This document shows positions 13,063 through 20,411 of a stretch of 29,757 nt of DNA, one piece after another (positions within the stretch are counted from its first letter, which is position 1; every line of letters begins with the position of its first letter). The DNA is from a virus. The DNA lies in the IMG/VR virus record IMGVR_UViG_3300021093_002354, positions 1 to 29,757 of that record. One strand, given 5' to 3'. A program made the translations under genes and the position numbers. The notes beneath the pieces were generated by a model that ran no database searches, was not told the DNA's origin, and saw only the letters and a program-made list of their open reading frames with translations.

Positions 13063-13843
13063 TTACAATCTTTCGAAACTTTTTAATATTGTTAAAGATA
13101 AGTTCTTTAACATCCTGAGTTGGTTTCTCTTTAATAAGAGTAAACAGCTTTTGAGATGGCTTGTCTTGTAGTCCATTTAGCCCATCATATCGCATACCCT
13201 TGATACCTGCTACAACCGGATTAGATGTATCAAGGGAGTCAACCCACTTATAGTCTTTATATACGGCAAACTCTTGAGGTAGGCCGCAACCTAATAGGTG
13301 ATGAGGTTTATCTTGATTGATGATATTATTCTCAAGAAGCATCTCAATCATCTTACGACGACCCAGCATATAGTAATGGTATTGAGTAGGCATCTTACCA
13401 AACATACTCTCTGATATAAAGAATGAATAATCAAACGAGATGGCAACCTTATCAACTAAAGGTTCCACCTCAAGATAGCATTGCGCAATCTCTTCAATAG
13501 ACTTGCCTTGCACTACACCAATAGTCTTAGCTGGGTGATCAAAGTCCCAATCCTTAACATACTTAACGGTAGCCTCTGCATCTTCAAGTACGTCGGGAAT
13601 AATATACCAGTCCGGGTTAAGATCAACAATCCACTCTTTATACTTGTCTGGATCAAAAGAGGTGCCTAGTTCAAAGATAGAGTTATCGAGAAGTACCTCG
13701 CGCCCCTGCTTCTTAGCTTTTTTAAATTTATTTCGATAGCTTGTATTCTCATCAAGAAGATGAACCAAAGCATAGTCATAGTCAGTCATCATTTGCACTT
13801 CATCAAATAGTGCAATAGGAGCTTCGTGTGCTATTTTAATCAT
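13055..13843 (-). CDS. dpdA: DpdA-type DNA guanine transglycosylase
   Basis: Predicted to exchange guanine in DNA for a 7-deazaguanine base, by analogy with tRNA-guanine transglycosylase (TGT). The 262 residues form a TGT-like TIM barrel: LLDNSIFELG with candidate active-site D53, IIPDVLED (81-88), the TGT-like GVVQGKS loop (109-115), ISFDYSF, LGCGLPQE (184-191) and SLDTSNPV with candidate nucleophile D205 (or D202). The four-Cys zinc site of tRNA TGTs is absent, as in phage DpdA proteins. It has a strong GAGGT ribosome site and sits between a nuclease-like gene and the formyltransferase. The subfamily (DpdA1 to DpdA4) cannot be set by eye. It decides how much of the genome is modified. Confidence 0.85.
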   Translation of the reverse strand: MIKIAHEAPIALFDEVQMMTDYDYALVHLLDENTSYRNKFKKAKKQGREVLLDNSIFELGTSFDPDKYKEWIVDLNPDWYIIPDVLEDAEATVKYVKDWDFDHPAKTIGVVQGKSIEEIAQCYLEVEPLVDKVAISFDYSFFISESMFGKMPTQYHYYMLGRRKMIEMLLENNIINQDKPHHLLGCGLPQEFAVYKDYKWVDSLDTSNPVVAGIKGMRYDGLNGLQDKPSQKLFTLIKEKPTQDVKELIFNNIKKFRKIVNG

Positions 13844-13846
13844 TTG

Positions 13847-14365
13847 TTACCTCATATTAGTGTGCATAAAATCTGGCCAGTCTTCTCGTCTAATTCTATA
13901 CCCATAGTCATCTTTAATCAATCTCTTTTTATTTTCGTCGCTAGACATCCAATTGATGAGGTCAGTTTTAGAATACATAACGTAAACATCACCCTTAGGA
14001 CCTAGATGCATAAAGTGAGTATTAACCTTTTCAGGTTTAAAGAATTCTTCTTTAATAGTAATATACCAATAACTACGATCTCTATTCCAGTAAAGGCCCG
14101 TCTTACCAGACTTGACATCTATAGTTCTTATCTTATCGCCAACTACAGTTAAGTCGACTCCCAGAAGCTGCATCAAAGCATCCTCTGAGTGGTCGACTAT
14201 ACTTTTAGGCGACATAATCTCAGTGAGCAGTTTAATAGCGTTTTGCTCTCCTCGCTCACCAATAGCTCCGCTATTGCCATGCTTGTCTACATTCGATTTC
14301 TTGAATGAGTACCACACAGCCTTTCTTATATCATCATTATAAGGAGACTTGATCACTTGAGTCAT
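13847..14365 (-). CDS. PD-(D/E)XK-like putative nuclease
   Basis: A 172-residue protein of unknown family. It shows a pattern like the PD-(D/E)XK nuclease core: a helix with E37/E40 (GERGEQNAIKLL), then GVDL with D71, and TIDVKSGK with D83-V-K85. The C-terminal part is basic and aromatic. I place the start at MTQVIKS (14365), 10 bases after AAAGG. An ATG at 14383 that overlaps the upstream stop (ATGA) is an alternative. It lies 3 bases before dpdA. A nuclease beside a base-modification enzyme could degrade unmodified host DNA or resolve junctions, but the assignment rests on short motifs only. Confidence 0.55.
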   Translation of the reverse strand: MTQVIKSPYNDDIRKAVWYSFKKSNVDKHGNSGAIGERGEQNAIKLLTEIMSPKSIVDHSEDALMQLLGVDLTVVGDKIRTIDVKSGKTGLYWNRDRSYWYITIKEEFFKPEKVNTHFMHLGPKGDVYVMYSKTDLINWMSSDENKKRLIKDDYGYRIRREDWPDFMHTNMR

Positions 14366-14379
14366 TATGAACATACCTT

Positions 14380-14496
14380 TCATAGAATGATTATTATAAT
14401 CACTCCCATAATAAAAATCCACTCCATAACCGTAAAGTTACAATTGTATTTTACATACAGGTCGTAAATACGATCACGGAGTGAGGGCTTGTACAT
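14380..14496 (-). CDS. 38-residue membrane-anchored peptide
   Basis: Found in the gap between S21 and the nuclease-like gene. ATG at 14496 overlaps the S21 stop (TAATG). The first 22 residues are polar and aromatic ([17 protein letters not shown]) and the last 16 are a hydrophobic helix (EWIFIMGVIIIIIL). The stop TGA overlaps a possible start of the next gene as ATGA. Both junctions being of the coupled type supports translation. No function is recognised. Confidence 0.55.
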   Translation of the reverse strand: MYKPSLRDRIYDLYVKYNCNFTVMEWIFIMGVIIIIIL

Positions 14497-14726
14497 TAGT
14501 AGTTCTTCTTTGGAAGTTCTGACATACGAAGTTGCTTTTGCCAACGTTTTACTGCGGCTGCTTTTTGACGCTTTCTTTTTGCAGATGGCTTTTCGTAGAA
14601 CTCTTTCTCTCTTAGATCATTGAGAGTGCCTGCTCGTTCAGTCTTCTTTTTAAAGCGTCTAAGCATTACCTCAAACGGAACCTCTTTCGGAGGTGAATCG
14701 TGTCTTGTAAAACGTTTTAGTTTCAT
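14496..14726 (-). CDS. rpsU: Ribosomal protein bS21 homologue
   Basis: A 76-residue protein with the bS21 signature: [20 protein letters not shown] followed by [20 protein letters not shown]. In the host ribosome bS21 sits near the anti-Shine-Dalgarno end of 16S rRNA and helps initiation. Phage copies are known from pelagiphages and metagenomic phages and may replace host S21 to favour phage mRNAs. A C-terminal extension ([14 protein letters not shown]) goes slightly beyond typical cellular forms. It follows the ligase gene by 7 bases. A competing host-like horizontal origin is plausible. Confidence 0.92.
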   Translation of the reverse strand: MKLKRFTRHDSPPKEVPFEVMLRRFKKKTERAGTLNDLREKEFYEKPSAKRKRQKAAAVKRWQKQLRMSELPKKNY

Positions 14727-14733
14727 ATATCTC

Positions 14734-16053
14734 CTATTTTATTGATTCAGATGAATCTGGTTTATCTTTATCGAGCCTTAGCTCGGTGAATACAGGAAGA
14801 AACAAACTTTCTTGTCCTGTGTTTCGATCAGCAATCCTGGCGTTGTACTTGATTGCGACAATCTTGCCGACAGTCTCTTCTCGTGTATAAAGAGTTCTTT
14901 GAGCGTCTGTGAAGCCAGTTCCGACCCCAACCTTAACTTTACCGTCGCTTGATTCGCAAATGATAGCTCCGAGCTTACCTGCATTTTTACCTGTTCCTTC
15001 TTCCCAGTCGGTTACGATAAGATCACATTCAAGTTCACCCTTGAATTTAATCTGATGCTTTACTCGTTTATTTTCCCATACACCATTCTTATCTTTAAGA
15101 ATAATACCTTCATGTCCATTGCCAAGCAACTCTTGAAACAACTCTTTTGCTTGTTCTAAACTATCGACCGTTTGACTATAGACGATATGTATCTTCTTTG
15201 GCAATTTATTATCCTTCCAAAGCTTGTTGATAGGCTCAAAACGACTCTCGTATGAGACATTGTAGGCACCATCTTTAAACTCTTTCAGAGGAATACAATC
15301 CCATAATGAAGCGTGCACCATGGCAGCTTCCTTGGCACTCATAGTGCCTTTTTGTGCTTTAGAAAGAATACCGTTACCGGTCTGACGATCGGCAAACTGA
15401 ATGTCGTCTGGATACATGATCATTAGTTCACCATCAAACACTACACTATCATTACCTATAAGAGATGCTAGCTCGATAAACTCGCTCTCAAGGTTGCCGC
15501 CTAGGTCCATTACCTTACCATTACGGGAACGAAAGGTAACTCCGTTATTGGTAACGATAGCATTAAAGCGCATACCGTCCATCTTCATTTGTGCGTAGGC
15601 AGGATACTTCATCTTACTAACGTTACGCTCTTCATATTGAGAGCATAGCATGCAGGGATATTCTTCTACAAGCCCAGACCAAATCTTATTAGCGGTAGCT
15701 TCTTGTACCCCGCAACGAAGATCTCTCTTTACTACTCGTTCAACAACCTCTGCATCGTCGGCAACGAGAGAAGATAGCAGCTTAGTTAGATAATCAATAG
15801 CTGCATTACCGGTAACCTGGCGGGTAGATAGCATGTTAAGACTATCTAGAACGGAGTCAAGAGAGTCAGCTTGGTTATCGGCTGCAGGAGTATACTTTGG
15901 AATCTTACGAATATAGAACTGCGTGTATGGATCGAGTGCATACTTGATAACACGTTTCAACAGCTCATTATTTTCGTTTGCGCGTAGGATGCTCTCTTTC
16001 TCATTACGAGAAGAAGTACCCTCGAGCTGTTTTAAAATAGAAAGTGTAGTCAT
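14734..16053 (-). CDS. 30: ATP-dependent DNA ligase
   Basis: Seals nicks during replication and repair. The 439 residues have an N-terminal helical domain, then motif I KMDG (K157-G160, the adenylated lysine, at almost the same place as K159 of T4 gp30), motif [15 protein letters not shown], motif [10 protein letters not shown], a motif IIIa-like SLWDCIPL, motif [13 protein letters not shown] and KHQIKFK. A C-terminal OB fold begins about [14 protein letters not shown]. Length and organisation fit T4 gp30 (487 residues) with a shorter C-terminus. It starts with ATG after AAGGAAC. It could also serve to repair breaks left after transglycosylation, which is speculation. Confidence 0.95.
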   Translation of the reverse strand: MTTLSILKQLEGTSSRNEKESILRANENNELLKRVIKYALDPYTQFYIRKIPKYTPAADNQADSLDSVLDSLNMLSTRQVTGNAAIDYLTKLLSSLVADDAEVVERVVKRDLRCGVQEATANKIWSGLVEEYPCMLCSQYEERNVSKMKYPAYAQMKMDGMRFNAIVTNNGVTFRSRNGKVMDLGGNLESEFIELASLIGNDSVVFDGELMIMYPDDIQFADRQTGNGILSKAQKGTMSAKEAAMVHASLWDCIPLKEFKDGAYNVSYESRFEPINKLWKDNKLPKKIHIVYSQTVDSLEQAKELFQELLGNGHEGIILKDKNGVWENKRVKHQIKFKGELECDLIVTDWEEGTGKNAGKLGAIICESSDGKVKVGVGTGFTDAQRTLYTREETVGKIVAIKYNARIADRNTGQESLFLPVFTELRLDKDKPDSSESIK

Positions 16054-16061
16054 ATTGTTCC

Positions 16062-16328
16062 TTAAACCTTGAAACCCTGTCCTGCGAGCATGTAGTTAGT
16101 CAGCTTCTGAAGCATGGTATCTTTAGATTTCATTTTATTAAATGCTTCGACAAATGTAAACTTTGTTTCTTTCTTACCGTGACTAGCTTCCACTTCTGCA
16201 ATACAGAATTGTCGAAAGCCGTCTACAGTCATATCGTTATAGTTCTTAAACATGCGCTCAAATCCGGTATCACCGAACTGATCGTTCTTAACTCGAGACT
16301 TAGATGTGTGTTGTGTAGCGAGTTGCAT
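16062..16328 (-). CDS. Hypothetical protein, 88 residues
   Basis: A soluble protein starting MQLATQHTSKSRVKNDQF, with NYNDMTVDGFRQFCIAEVEA and a helical C-terminus (MLQKLTNYMLAGQGFKV). The ATG at 16328 follows a near-perfect GGAGGT site. An upstream extension of 11 residues would start inside the neighbouring gene and is rejected. No domain is recognised. It lies 8 bases before the ligase and may be co-translated with it. Function unknown. Confidence 0.75.
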   Translation of the reverse strand: MQLATQHTSKSRVKNDQFGDTGFERMFKNYNDMTVDGFRQFCIAEVEASHGKKETKFTFVEAFNKMKSKDTMLQKLTNYMLAGQGFKV

Positions 16329-16329
16329 A

Positions 16330-16515
16330 TTAGCGACCTCCAGTTTGTTGTACGTGAGCATTTACGCCCCAAAGCATAATCATAAGACCGATTGCTGACT
16401 TAACAATAGTCTCCCAAAGTGGTACTACGATACCTTGCATGGTGTTAAAGTCATCATGACCGATTGCACCAAACACTACTAGGAAGCCTAGCGCGATACG
16501 AATTGAACCTTTCAT
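16330..16515 (-). CDS. Small two-helix membrane protein
   Basis: Sixty-one residues with two hydrophobic segments (about 5-19 and 38-51) separated by a short acidic and polar loop (HDDFNTMQG). It starts with ATG overlapping the upstream TGA (ATGA) and ends just before the next ATG; the GGAGGT of the following gene lies inside its last codons. No domain is recognised. A holin-like role cannot be excluded for a small two-helix protein, but neither sequence nor neighbours point to lysis. Confidence 0.65.
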   Translation of the reverse strand: MKGSIRIALGFLVVFGAIGHDDFNTMQGIVVPLWETIVKSAIGLMIMLWGVNAHVQQTGGR

Positions 16516-16745
16516 AGGAACCTCTCTACGATATATTGTTTAGCTGCACGAGTATTAGTAAACTTGTTACCGTTAACTACGATAGAGCGCCCGGTGATGG
16601 TAAGAATAAGATCTTTGTTCTTGTTAAACACATAGGTCTTTTTGCCCTTAGTCATCTCACGAGTGTACTCTGTATTGAGTCCGGAGAAGAACAATGTATC
16701 CATCAACTCCTCCTTCCACAAACTAGCAATGAAAGCGTCATTCAT
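16512..16745 (-). CDS. Hypothetical protein, 77 residues
   Basis: A small soluble protein. The C-terminal half (KGKKTYVFNKNKDLILTITG followed by SIVVNGNKFTNTRAAKQYIV) looks like a compact beta-sheet with a terminal helix. Its arrangement of a KTYxF strand, a V-NG turn and a final helix resembles the N-terminus of the AAA+ gene immediately upstream (YGYDVNDNLIVKSSSRYYVE), so the two may share a small domain; this is by eye. It has a good AAGGAG site and its stop overlaps the next start. Function unknown. Confidence 0.65.
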   Translation of the reverse strand: MNDAFIASLWKEELMDTLFFSGLNTEYTREMTKGKKTYVFNKNKDLILTITGRSIVVNGNKFTNTRAAKQYIVERFL

Positions 16746-16755
16746 AATATACTCC

Positions 16756-17655
16756 TTATTGAGAAATCATGTACTTGGACAGCTCAATCCAGTTGCCAGG
16801 ATTATTAGCGCAGATCTTAGAGACCTTCACCAGAGTACGGAGCGATATTTCGCGAGCAAGAGTCTTATTCTCTTTTAGCATCTCTAGAGCATTAGTCTTG
16901 ATAGACATATCGTATTCAGGAAGGAACTCAGGAGATTCAACCAGCACTTTCATACGCTCAAGTTTCTGATCGGTAGTCATAGATAAGTCAACGCACATCG
17001 AACGAGTACGCAACGCTTGGTCAATCTTCTCTTTGTTGAGGTTGGAGATGAAGATAACCGAGCCCTTGAATACGAATGTACGGGGTAGTTCATCGCCACG
17101 AAGAGAAGTATTCCAAGTAATGACTCGGCGATCATAAGAGTCAAGAGCGCCCTTAAGCAAGTTCAAGGCGTCTGCATCTTTGAGAACAGAGTCGCAGTCG
17201 TCGAAGACGATAATTGAGTTTTGGTTCTCGTAGAGAACACGATACAAGCCTTTAGCGGTAGAGAAGCCCTTGATGACTCGGAAACACTTTTCCGGAGCAA
17301 CATCCATATCGTCAGGGTCGATTTCTGAGATATCCTGATAGCCGTTATCAACCAAGGTCTTAACAACCGTATAGGTTTTACCTAAGCCACCCTCACCGGT
17401 AATAACAGCAGAAGGAGCAGATCCCGTAGCAACCATCTTAACGAGCTGAGAGACGAACTCAAAACGCTGGTTGATGGGAAACTCTACTCTAGGAGCAACA
17501 GGCTCCGTAATAACAGAAAAGCCAGCGTTACTTGCTACTGCACTAGTATTCATTTTCAACTTACGCTCAACGTAATAGCGACTAGATGACTTTACGATGA
17601 GGTTATCGTTAACATCATAACCGTAGAACTTACCCGACTTCTCGACAATTTTCAT
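16756..17655 (-). CDS. AAA+ ATPase
   Basis: A 299-residue AAA+ protein. Walker A GEGGLGKT at 87-94, Walker B SIIVFDDCD at 147-155, a sensor-1-like VIFISNLN, and RTRSMCVDLS as candidate arginine finger. The N-terminal 50 residues form a small separate domain. The fold recalls phage helicase-loader or AAA chaperone proteins rather than the clamp loader. The start at 17655 is set by AGGAGATGAT directly upstream; the longer frame begins with a non-ATG codon. It is the first gene after promoter P2 and therefore heads the transcript that includes ligase, dpdA and queF/queC. Its specific role is unknown. Confidence 0.8.
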   Translation of the reverse strand: MKIVEKSGKFYGYDVNDNLIVKSSSRYYVERKLKMNTSAVASNAGFSVITEPVAPRVEFPINQRFEFVSQLVKMVATGSAPSAVITGEGGLGKTYTVVKTLVDNGYQDISEIDPDDMDVAPEKCFRVIKGFSTAKGLYRVLYENQNSIIVFDDCDSVLKDADALNLLKGALDSYDRRVITWNTSLRGDELPRTFVFKGSVIFISNLNKEKIDQALRTRSMCVDLSMTTDQKLERMKVLVESPEFLPEYDMSIKTNALEMLKENKTLAREISLRTLVKVSKICANNPGNWIELSKYMISQ

Positions 17656-17692
17656 ATCATCTCCTGTGTGTGTTGTCTCATTCAATATATTG

Positions 17693-17721
17693 ATTATAGA
17701 CCCGTGGGGAAATTAAATCCA
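17693..17721 (-). promoter_or_regulatory. Promoter P2, sigma70-type
   Basis: On the minus strand TGGATT (17721-17716), a 17-base spacer beginning TAAT, and a perfect TATAAT (17698-17693). The -35 box and spacer start (GGATTTAAT) parallel P1 (TGATTTAAT). The leader is about 30 bases and ends in AGGAG before the AAA+ gene. Confidence 0.75.
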
Positions 17722-17744
17722 CTACTTTTTCCCCGGGAATTCCC

Positions 17745-17789
17745 CAATAAAATCAATGAGTTAGCGCAGAAGATCCACGGAATCTGTGG
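17745..17789 (-). repeat. Promoter-upstream repeat, copy 2
   Basis: Second copy of the element at 2903-2947: CCACAGATTCCGTGG, 8 variable bases, CGCTAACTCATT and GATTTTATTG on the minus strand, 39 of 45 positions matching. Between it and the -35 box lie 23 bases that include the palindrome GGGAATTCCC (17735-17744), 10 bases more than at P1. A further TTCCGTGGA lies just beyond the element. Confidence 0.75.
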
Positions 17790-17820
17790 TGTTTCCAGCC
17801 AAAATTCCGTGGACTCTAGA

Positions 17821-17835
17821 TAAGAATGATTCTTA
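17821..17835. repeat. Perfect 15-base inverted repeat after folE
   Basis: TAAGAAT-G-ATTCTTA, directly after the folE stop codon. With a one-base centre it cannot form a full hairpin, so it looks more like a dimeric-protein binding site than a terminator. No T-run follows on the minus strand. Confidence 0.4.
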
Positions 17836-17836
17836 A

Positions 17837-18526
17837 TTAGTCTTTTCTATAGGTCTGCTGTAGCTGGATGTTATCGAAAAACTCCTTCTTCACATCAGCG
17901 CTATTGAATTCACCTCTTAGAACAGTAGTCTGTGTAAGAGATGAATGAGCCATGACACCTCTATTTTCACAGCAGCCATGAGTTGCTTGAATATACACAG
18001 CTACATCAGGAGAGCCGGTTGCTTCAGAGATTGCTTTAGCAATACGATTGCATAGTTCTTCTTGAAGAGTACCGCGACGTGCATGCCATTGAGCTAATCG
18101 AATATACTTGGATAGTCCAATTACCTTTTCATTAGGAATGATACCGATATAGACGGTACCGTTAACTGGTTGATGGTGATGAGAACACATAGAACGAATC
18201 TCTGCGCGAATAACTAGCATACCTTTATATGCATCTCCATCATCGTTAGGGAATGCTGTCACGTCAGGTTGACTAAAGTATCGTCCTTCCATAATCTCAT
18301 AAACATACATCTTAGCCAATCGCTTGGCTGTATCCATCGAGTTAGGGTCAGTTTCTACATCGATAAGAAGAGAATTAAGAACGCCTCTAAACTTAATCGA
18401 CAGCTCATCTACCAACATACTACGCTTCTCATCATCAAGATATTCAGATACGTTATCACAAGCATGGAAGCGCTTTCCATCCTTACGCATCTGATCTTTA
18501 ATAATATCACTTACATTATTTTTCAT
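17837..18526 (-). CDS. folE: FolE, GTP cyclohydrolase I
   Basis: Converts GTP to dihydroneopterin triphosphate, the entry step to both folate and 7-deazaguanine synthesis. The 229 residues hold the type I zinc site C114, H117 (CSHHHQP) and C185 (THGCCENRG), with GLSKYIRLAQWHARRGTLQE and SSLTQTTVLRG as further family motifs. Spacing of the ligands matches E. coli FolE (C110, H113, C181). It lies 2 bases after queD and closes the queE-PRT-queD-folE run. In this phage it would supply preQ0 synthesis and indirectly the folate used by the formyltransferase. Confidence 0.95.
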   Translation of the reverse strand: MKNNVSDIIKDQMRKDGKRFHACDNVSEYLDDEKRSMLVDELSIKFRGVLNSLLIDVETDPNSMDTAKRLAKMYVYEIMEGRYFSQPDVTAFPNDDGDAYKGMLVIRAEIRSMCSHHHQPVNGTVYIGIIPNEKVIGLSKYIRLAQWHARRGTLQEELCNRIAKAISEATGSPDVAVYIQATHGCCENRGVMAHSSLTQTTVLRGEFNSADVKKEFFDNIQLQQTYRKD

Positions 18527-18528
18527 AA

Positions 18529-19098
18529 TTAACCCTCATATACTGCAGAATTACCCGCATGCTCAAAAACTTCTGCTGACTTCAAACGTACACCAACCCC
18601 TACTGGATAGCGGCATTCATACCTATGCACGTGTTGGTTGTTGTCAACATACTCCCAGTGTCCGTGCTTCTGAAATGACTTAAGAATGCTGTCCATCTTC
18701 TTATATACAAGCTCGGCAAACTTTTCGCAACCAACACCTTCAACAATTCGAATATCACATACAGCGCCACGCTTTTGTGGTACCTCGCTGTTAGGGTCTT
18801 CTGAGTCTGTGCGAACTATTGCGTTTAGTTCCTTAAACTTGCTCAGGAAAGGATCATCCTCTGCAATAATAAGAGTATGATCGAACATATACTCGGACCA
18901 CTCCTTGAAAGCTTTTAAACCACCAAAGTCCATGACCCAGTTACGATCATCAAGAGTCTCTGATTCGAAGATCAACTTGATGCCGATAGAGTACCCGTGA
19001 AGAAGCGAACAATGTGAGTGTGTTGAACGCCATTGCCTAAAAGTACACGATAGTCCGCGATCATTACCATAAGTCTTTGTTGAATAATATTTTGACAT
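18529..19098 (-). CDS. queD: QueD, 6-carboxytetrahydropterin synthase
   Basis: Second step of preQ0 synthesis: dihydroneopterin triphosphate to 6-carboxy-tetrahydropterin. The 189 residues match the QueD/PTPS family: catalytic Cys C30 in SHCSLLHGYS, zinc-ligand candidate H34, the MDFGGLK segment (56-62), FDHTLII (72-78) and the late acidic region. It is longer than E. coli QueD (about 120 residues), with extra sequence after residue 85. The usual C-x-x-x-H-G-H zinc motif reads CSLLHGY here, so the third His ligand is replaced by Tyr, while two extra His (27, 29) precede the Cys. It begins with ATG one base after the preceding gene's stop. Confidence 0.92.
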   Translation of the reverse strand: MSKYYSTKTYGNDRGLSCTFRQWRSTHSHCSLLHGYSIGIKLIFESETLDDRNWVMDFGGLKAFKEWSEYMFDHTLIIAEDDPFLSKFKELNAIVRTDSEDPNSEVPQKRGAVCDIRIVEGVGCEKFAELVYKKMDSILKSFQKHGHWEYVDNNQHVHRYECRYPVGVGVRLKSAEVFEHAGNSAVYEG

Positions 19099-19099
19099 T

Positions 19100-19534
19100 T
19101 TACTTCTCCCACCAAAAGTTAACCCAGTCTACATTAGTATCTCTATCAATCGTCTTATGATAGATGACTGGATGAATTAAATCTACACCCTTATTGAATA
19201 TAAGACACGACAACTTGACGTTTGCTAGCTCATGTGCATCCCAATCTCGTAAGATACCTCTAAAGGTTTTTCCTGAGTCGCAGATATCATCTACTAGTAG
19301 AATCTGTTTGCCTTCGTGTGCATAATCGCACATCCATGCATTATGTTCTTGATTCTCTACATCACGCGTTTGCCAATGCAGTGCAACGAAAGGTACTTTA
19401 AGTTGATGTGAAAGTATTACTCCAGGAATAACACCTCCACGCGCAATACCTACTACATAATCAAACTTGACATCCTCAAAGGTTTCTCTAATATGCTTTA
19501 CACCTTCAAGCATGTCATCAAAAGTATAATCCAT
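19100..19534 (-). CDS. Type I phosphoribosyltransferase
   Basis: A 144-residue PRTase of the hypoxanthine/xanthine/guanine-like group. The PRPP-binding motif is VDDICDSGKT (81-90), preceded by VVGIARGGVIPGVIL (27-41). The start at 19534 (MDYTFDD) is chosen because it overlaps the queE stop as TAATG; an earlier candidate is not ATG. Its substrate is probably a purine base. Placed between queE and queD, it could recycle the guanine that DpdA releases from DNA into GMP, and so into GTP for FolE. This role is inference. A general purine-salvage function is the conservative reading. Confidence 0.82.
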   Translation of the reverse strand: MDYTFDDMLEGVKHIRETFEDVKFDYVVGIARGGVIPGVILSHQLKVPFVALHWQTRDVENQEHNAWMCDYAHEGKQILLVDDICDSGKTFRGILRDWDAHELANVKLSCLIFNKGVDLIHPVIYHKTIDRDTNVDWVNFWWEK

Positions 19535-20388
19535 TAAGTACCCCACTCATTCTTAAACAAAGGTACCTGCAAGCGATCAGAATAACGCCAACCCTTCTTC
19601 ATGGCAAGCTCAGCTACTCGTCTATTATTAAGAGAGTAAACAGATTCAACACCGCCAACAGGCATTAGATAAACAGGACCATCAAAGAAGTGATCGCGAT
19701 AGGCTTCCACCGCACGCTCTACATCTTGTACGTCCTCTTCTGTAGCTACAACAAACTTAAGGTAGGTATAACCAATTGCTGCATACTGATAAACAATCTC
19801 TGGCTTGATAGCTTCTTCCCACACTTCTCCTGAAACGGGAAGCTTAGGAGATACAGAAAATGTTAAATTAGCATATCCCATAGCCCTTTCAAACGTCCAT
19901 TCATTAAGGTAGTCACTAAACTCTTTTGAAAGAGGCTGAGTACCATTGGTCTCAAACGTAATCTCTTTGAGAGAGCTCATTAGAGGGTGATTAAGAAGAT
20001 CGGGATATGCGCGTTGCCATCCTAACAAAGGTTCACCCCCTGTAATTACCAAATGTTCTTCTTCCCACTTTCCGTGAGGAAGCATGCCCATGATAGCCTC
20101 TACAATAGCATTAGACTCTAGCATTGGACTTAGATGCTTGAACGAAGGGTGCCAAGAAGCATACGAATCGCAACCAGTAGATACCAGAGGCAGATCCTTA
20201 TATGATTTGAATGTATCGGCACGCTTGGCAATATCTTCTGCCTCGGTGCTTAGTTGTCCTCTCGGCATACCAAACCCTGCACATTTAAAGTTACATCCAA
20301 AGGTTCGAAGGAAGACAGAAGGCACGCCCATATAGCGACCTTCGCCTTGAATAGAGTAAAATAACTCCGCTACTTTTAGTTTTGACAT
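19534..20388 (-). CDS. queE: QueE, 7-carboxy-7-deazaguanine synthase (radical SAM)
   Basis: Third step of the preQ0 pathway: radical SAM ring contraction of 6-carboxy-tetrahydropterin. The 284 residues begin with the family signature YSIQGEGRYMGVPSVFLRTF, followed by C32-N-F-K-C36. Instead of the canonical C-x3-C-x2-C, the third cluster Cys appears to be C73 in STGCDSYASWH, after about 36 inserted residues. TGGEPLLGWQ and FETNGTQPL are SAM-binding and substrate motifs. The C-terminal part is also longer than in many bacterial QueE. It starts with ATG after AGGAG and overlaps the PRTase start. Confidence 0.93.
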   Translation of the reverse strand: MSKLKVAELFYSIQGEGRYMGVPSVFLRTFGCNFKCAGFGMPRGQLSTEAEDIAKRADTFKSYKDLPLVSTGCDSYASWHPSFKHLSPMLESNAIVEAIMGMLPHGKWEEEHLVITGGEPLLGWQRAYPDLLNHPLMSSLKEITFETNGTQPLSKEFSDYLNEWTFERAMGYANLTFSVSPKLPVSGEVWEEAIKPEIVYQYAAIGYTYLKFVVATEEDVQDVERAVEAYRDHFFDGPVYLMPVGGVESVYSLNNRRVAELAMKKGWRYSDRLQVPLFKNEWGT

Positions 20389-20411
20389 TAGGAACTCCTA
20401 GTTATATTTAC

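Noticed and set aside
17731-17744. CCCCGGGAATTCCC near P2 as a terminator for folE
   Set aside because: The stem is a 10-base palindrome with no loop and the T-rich side does not follow on the minus strand. More likely part of the promoter region.
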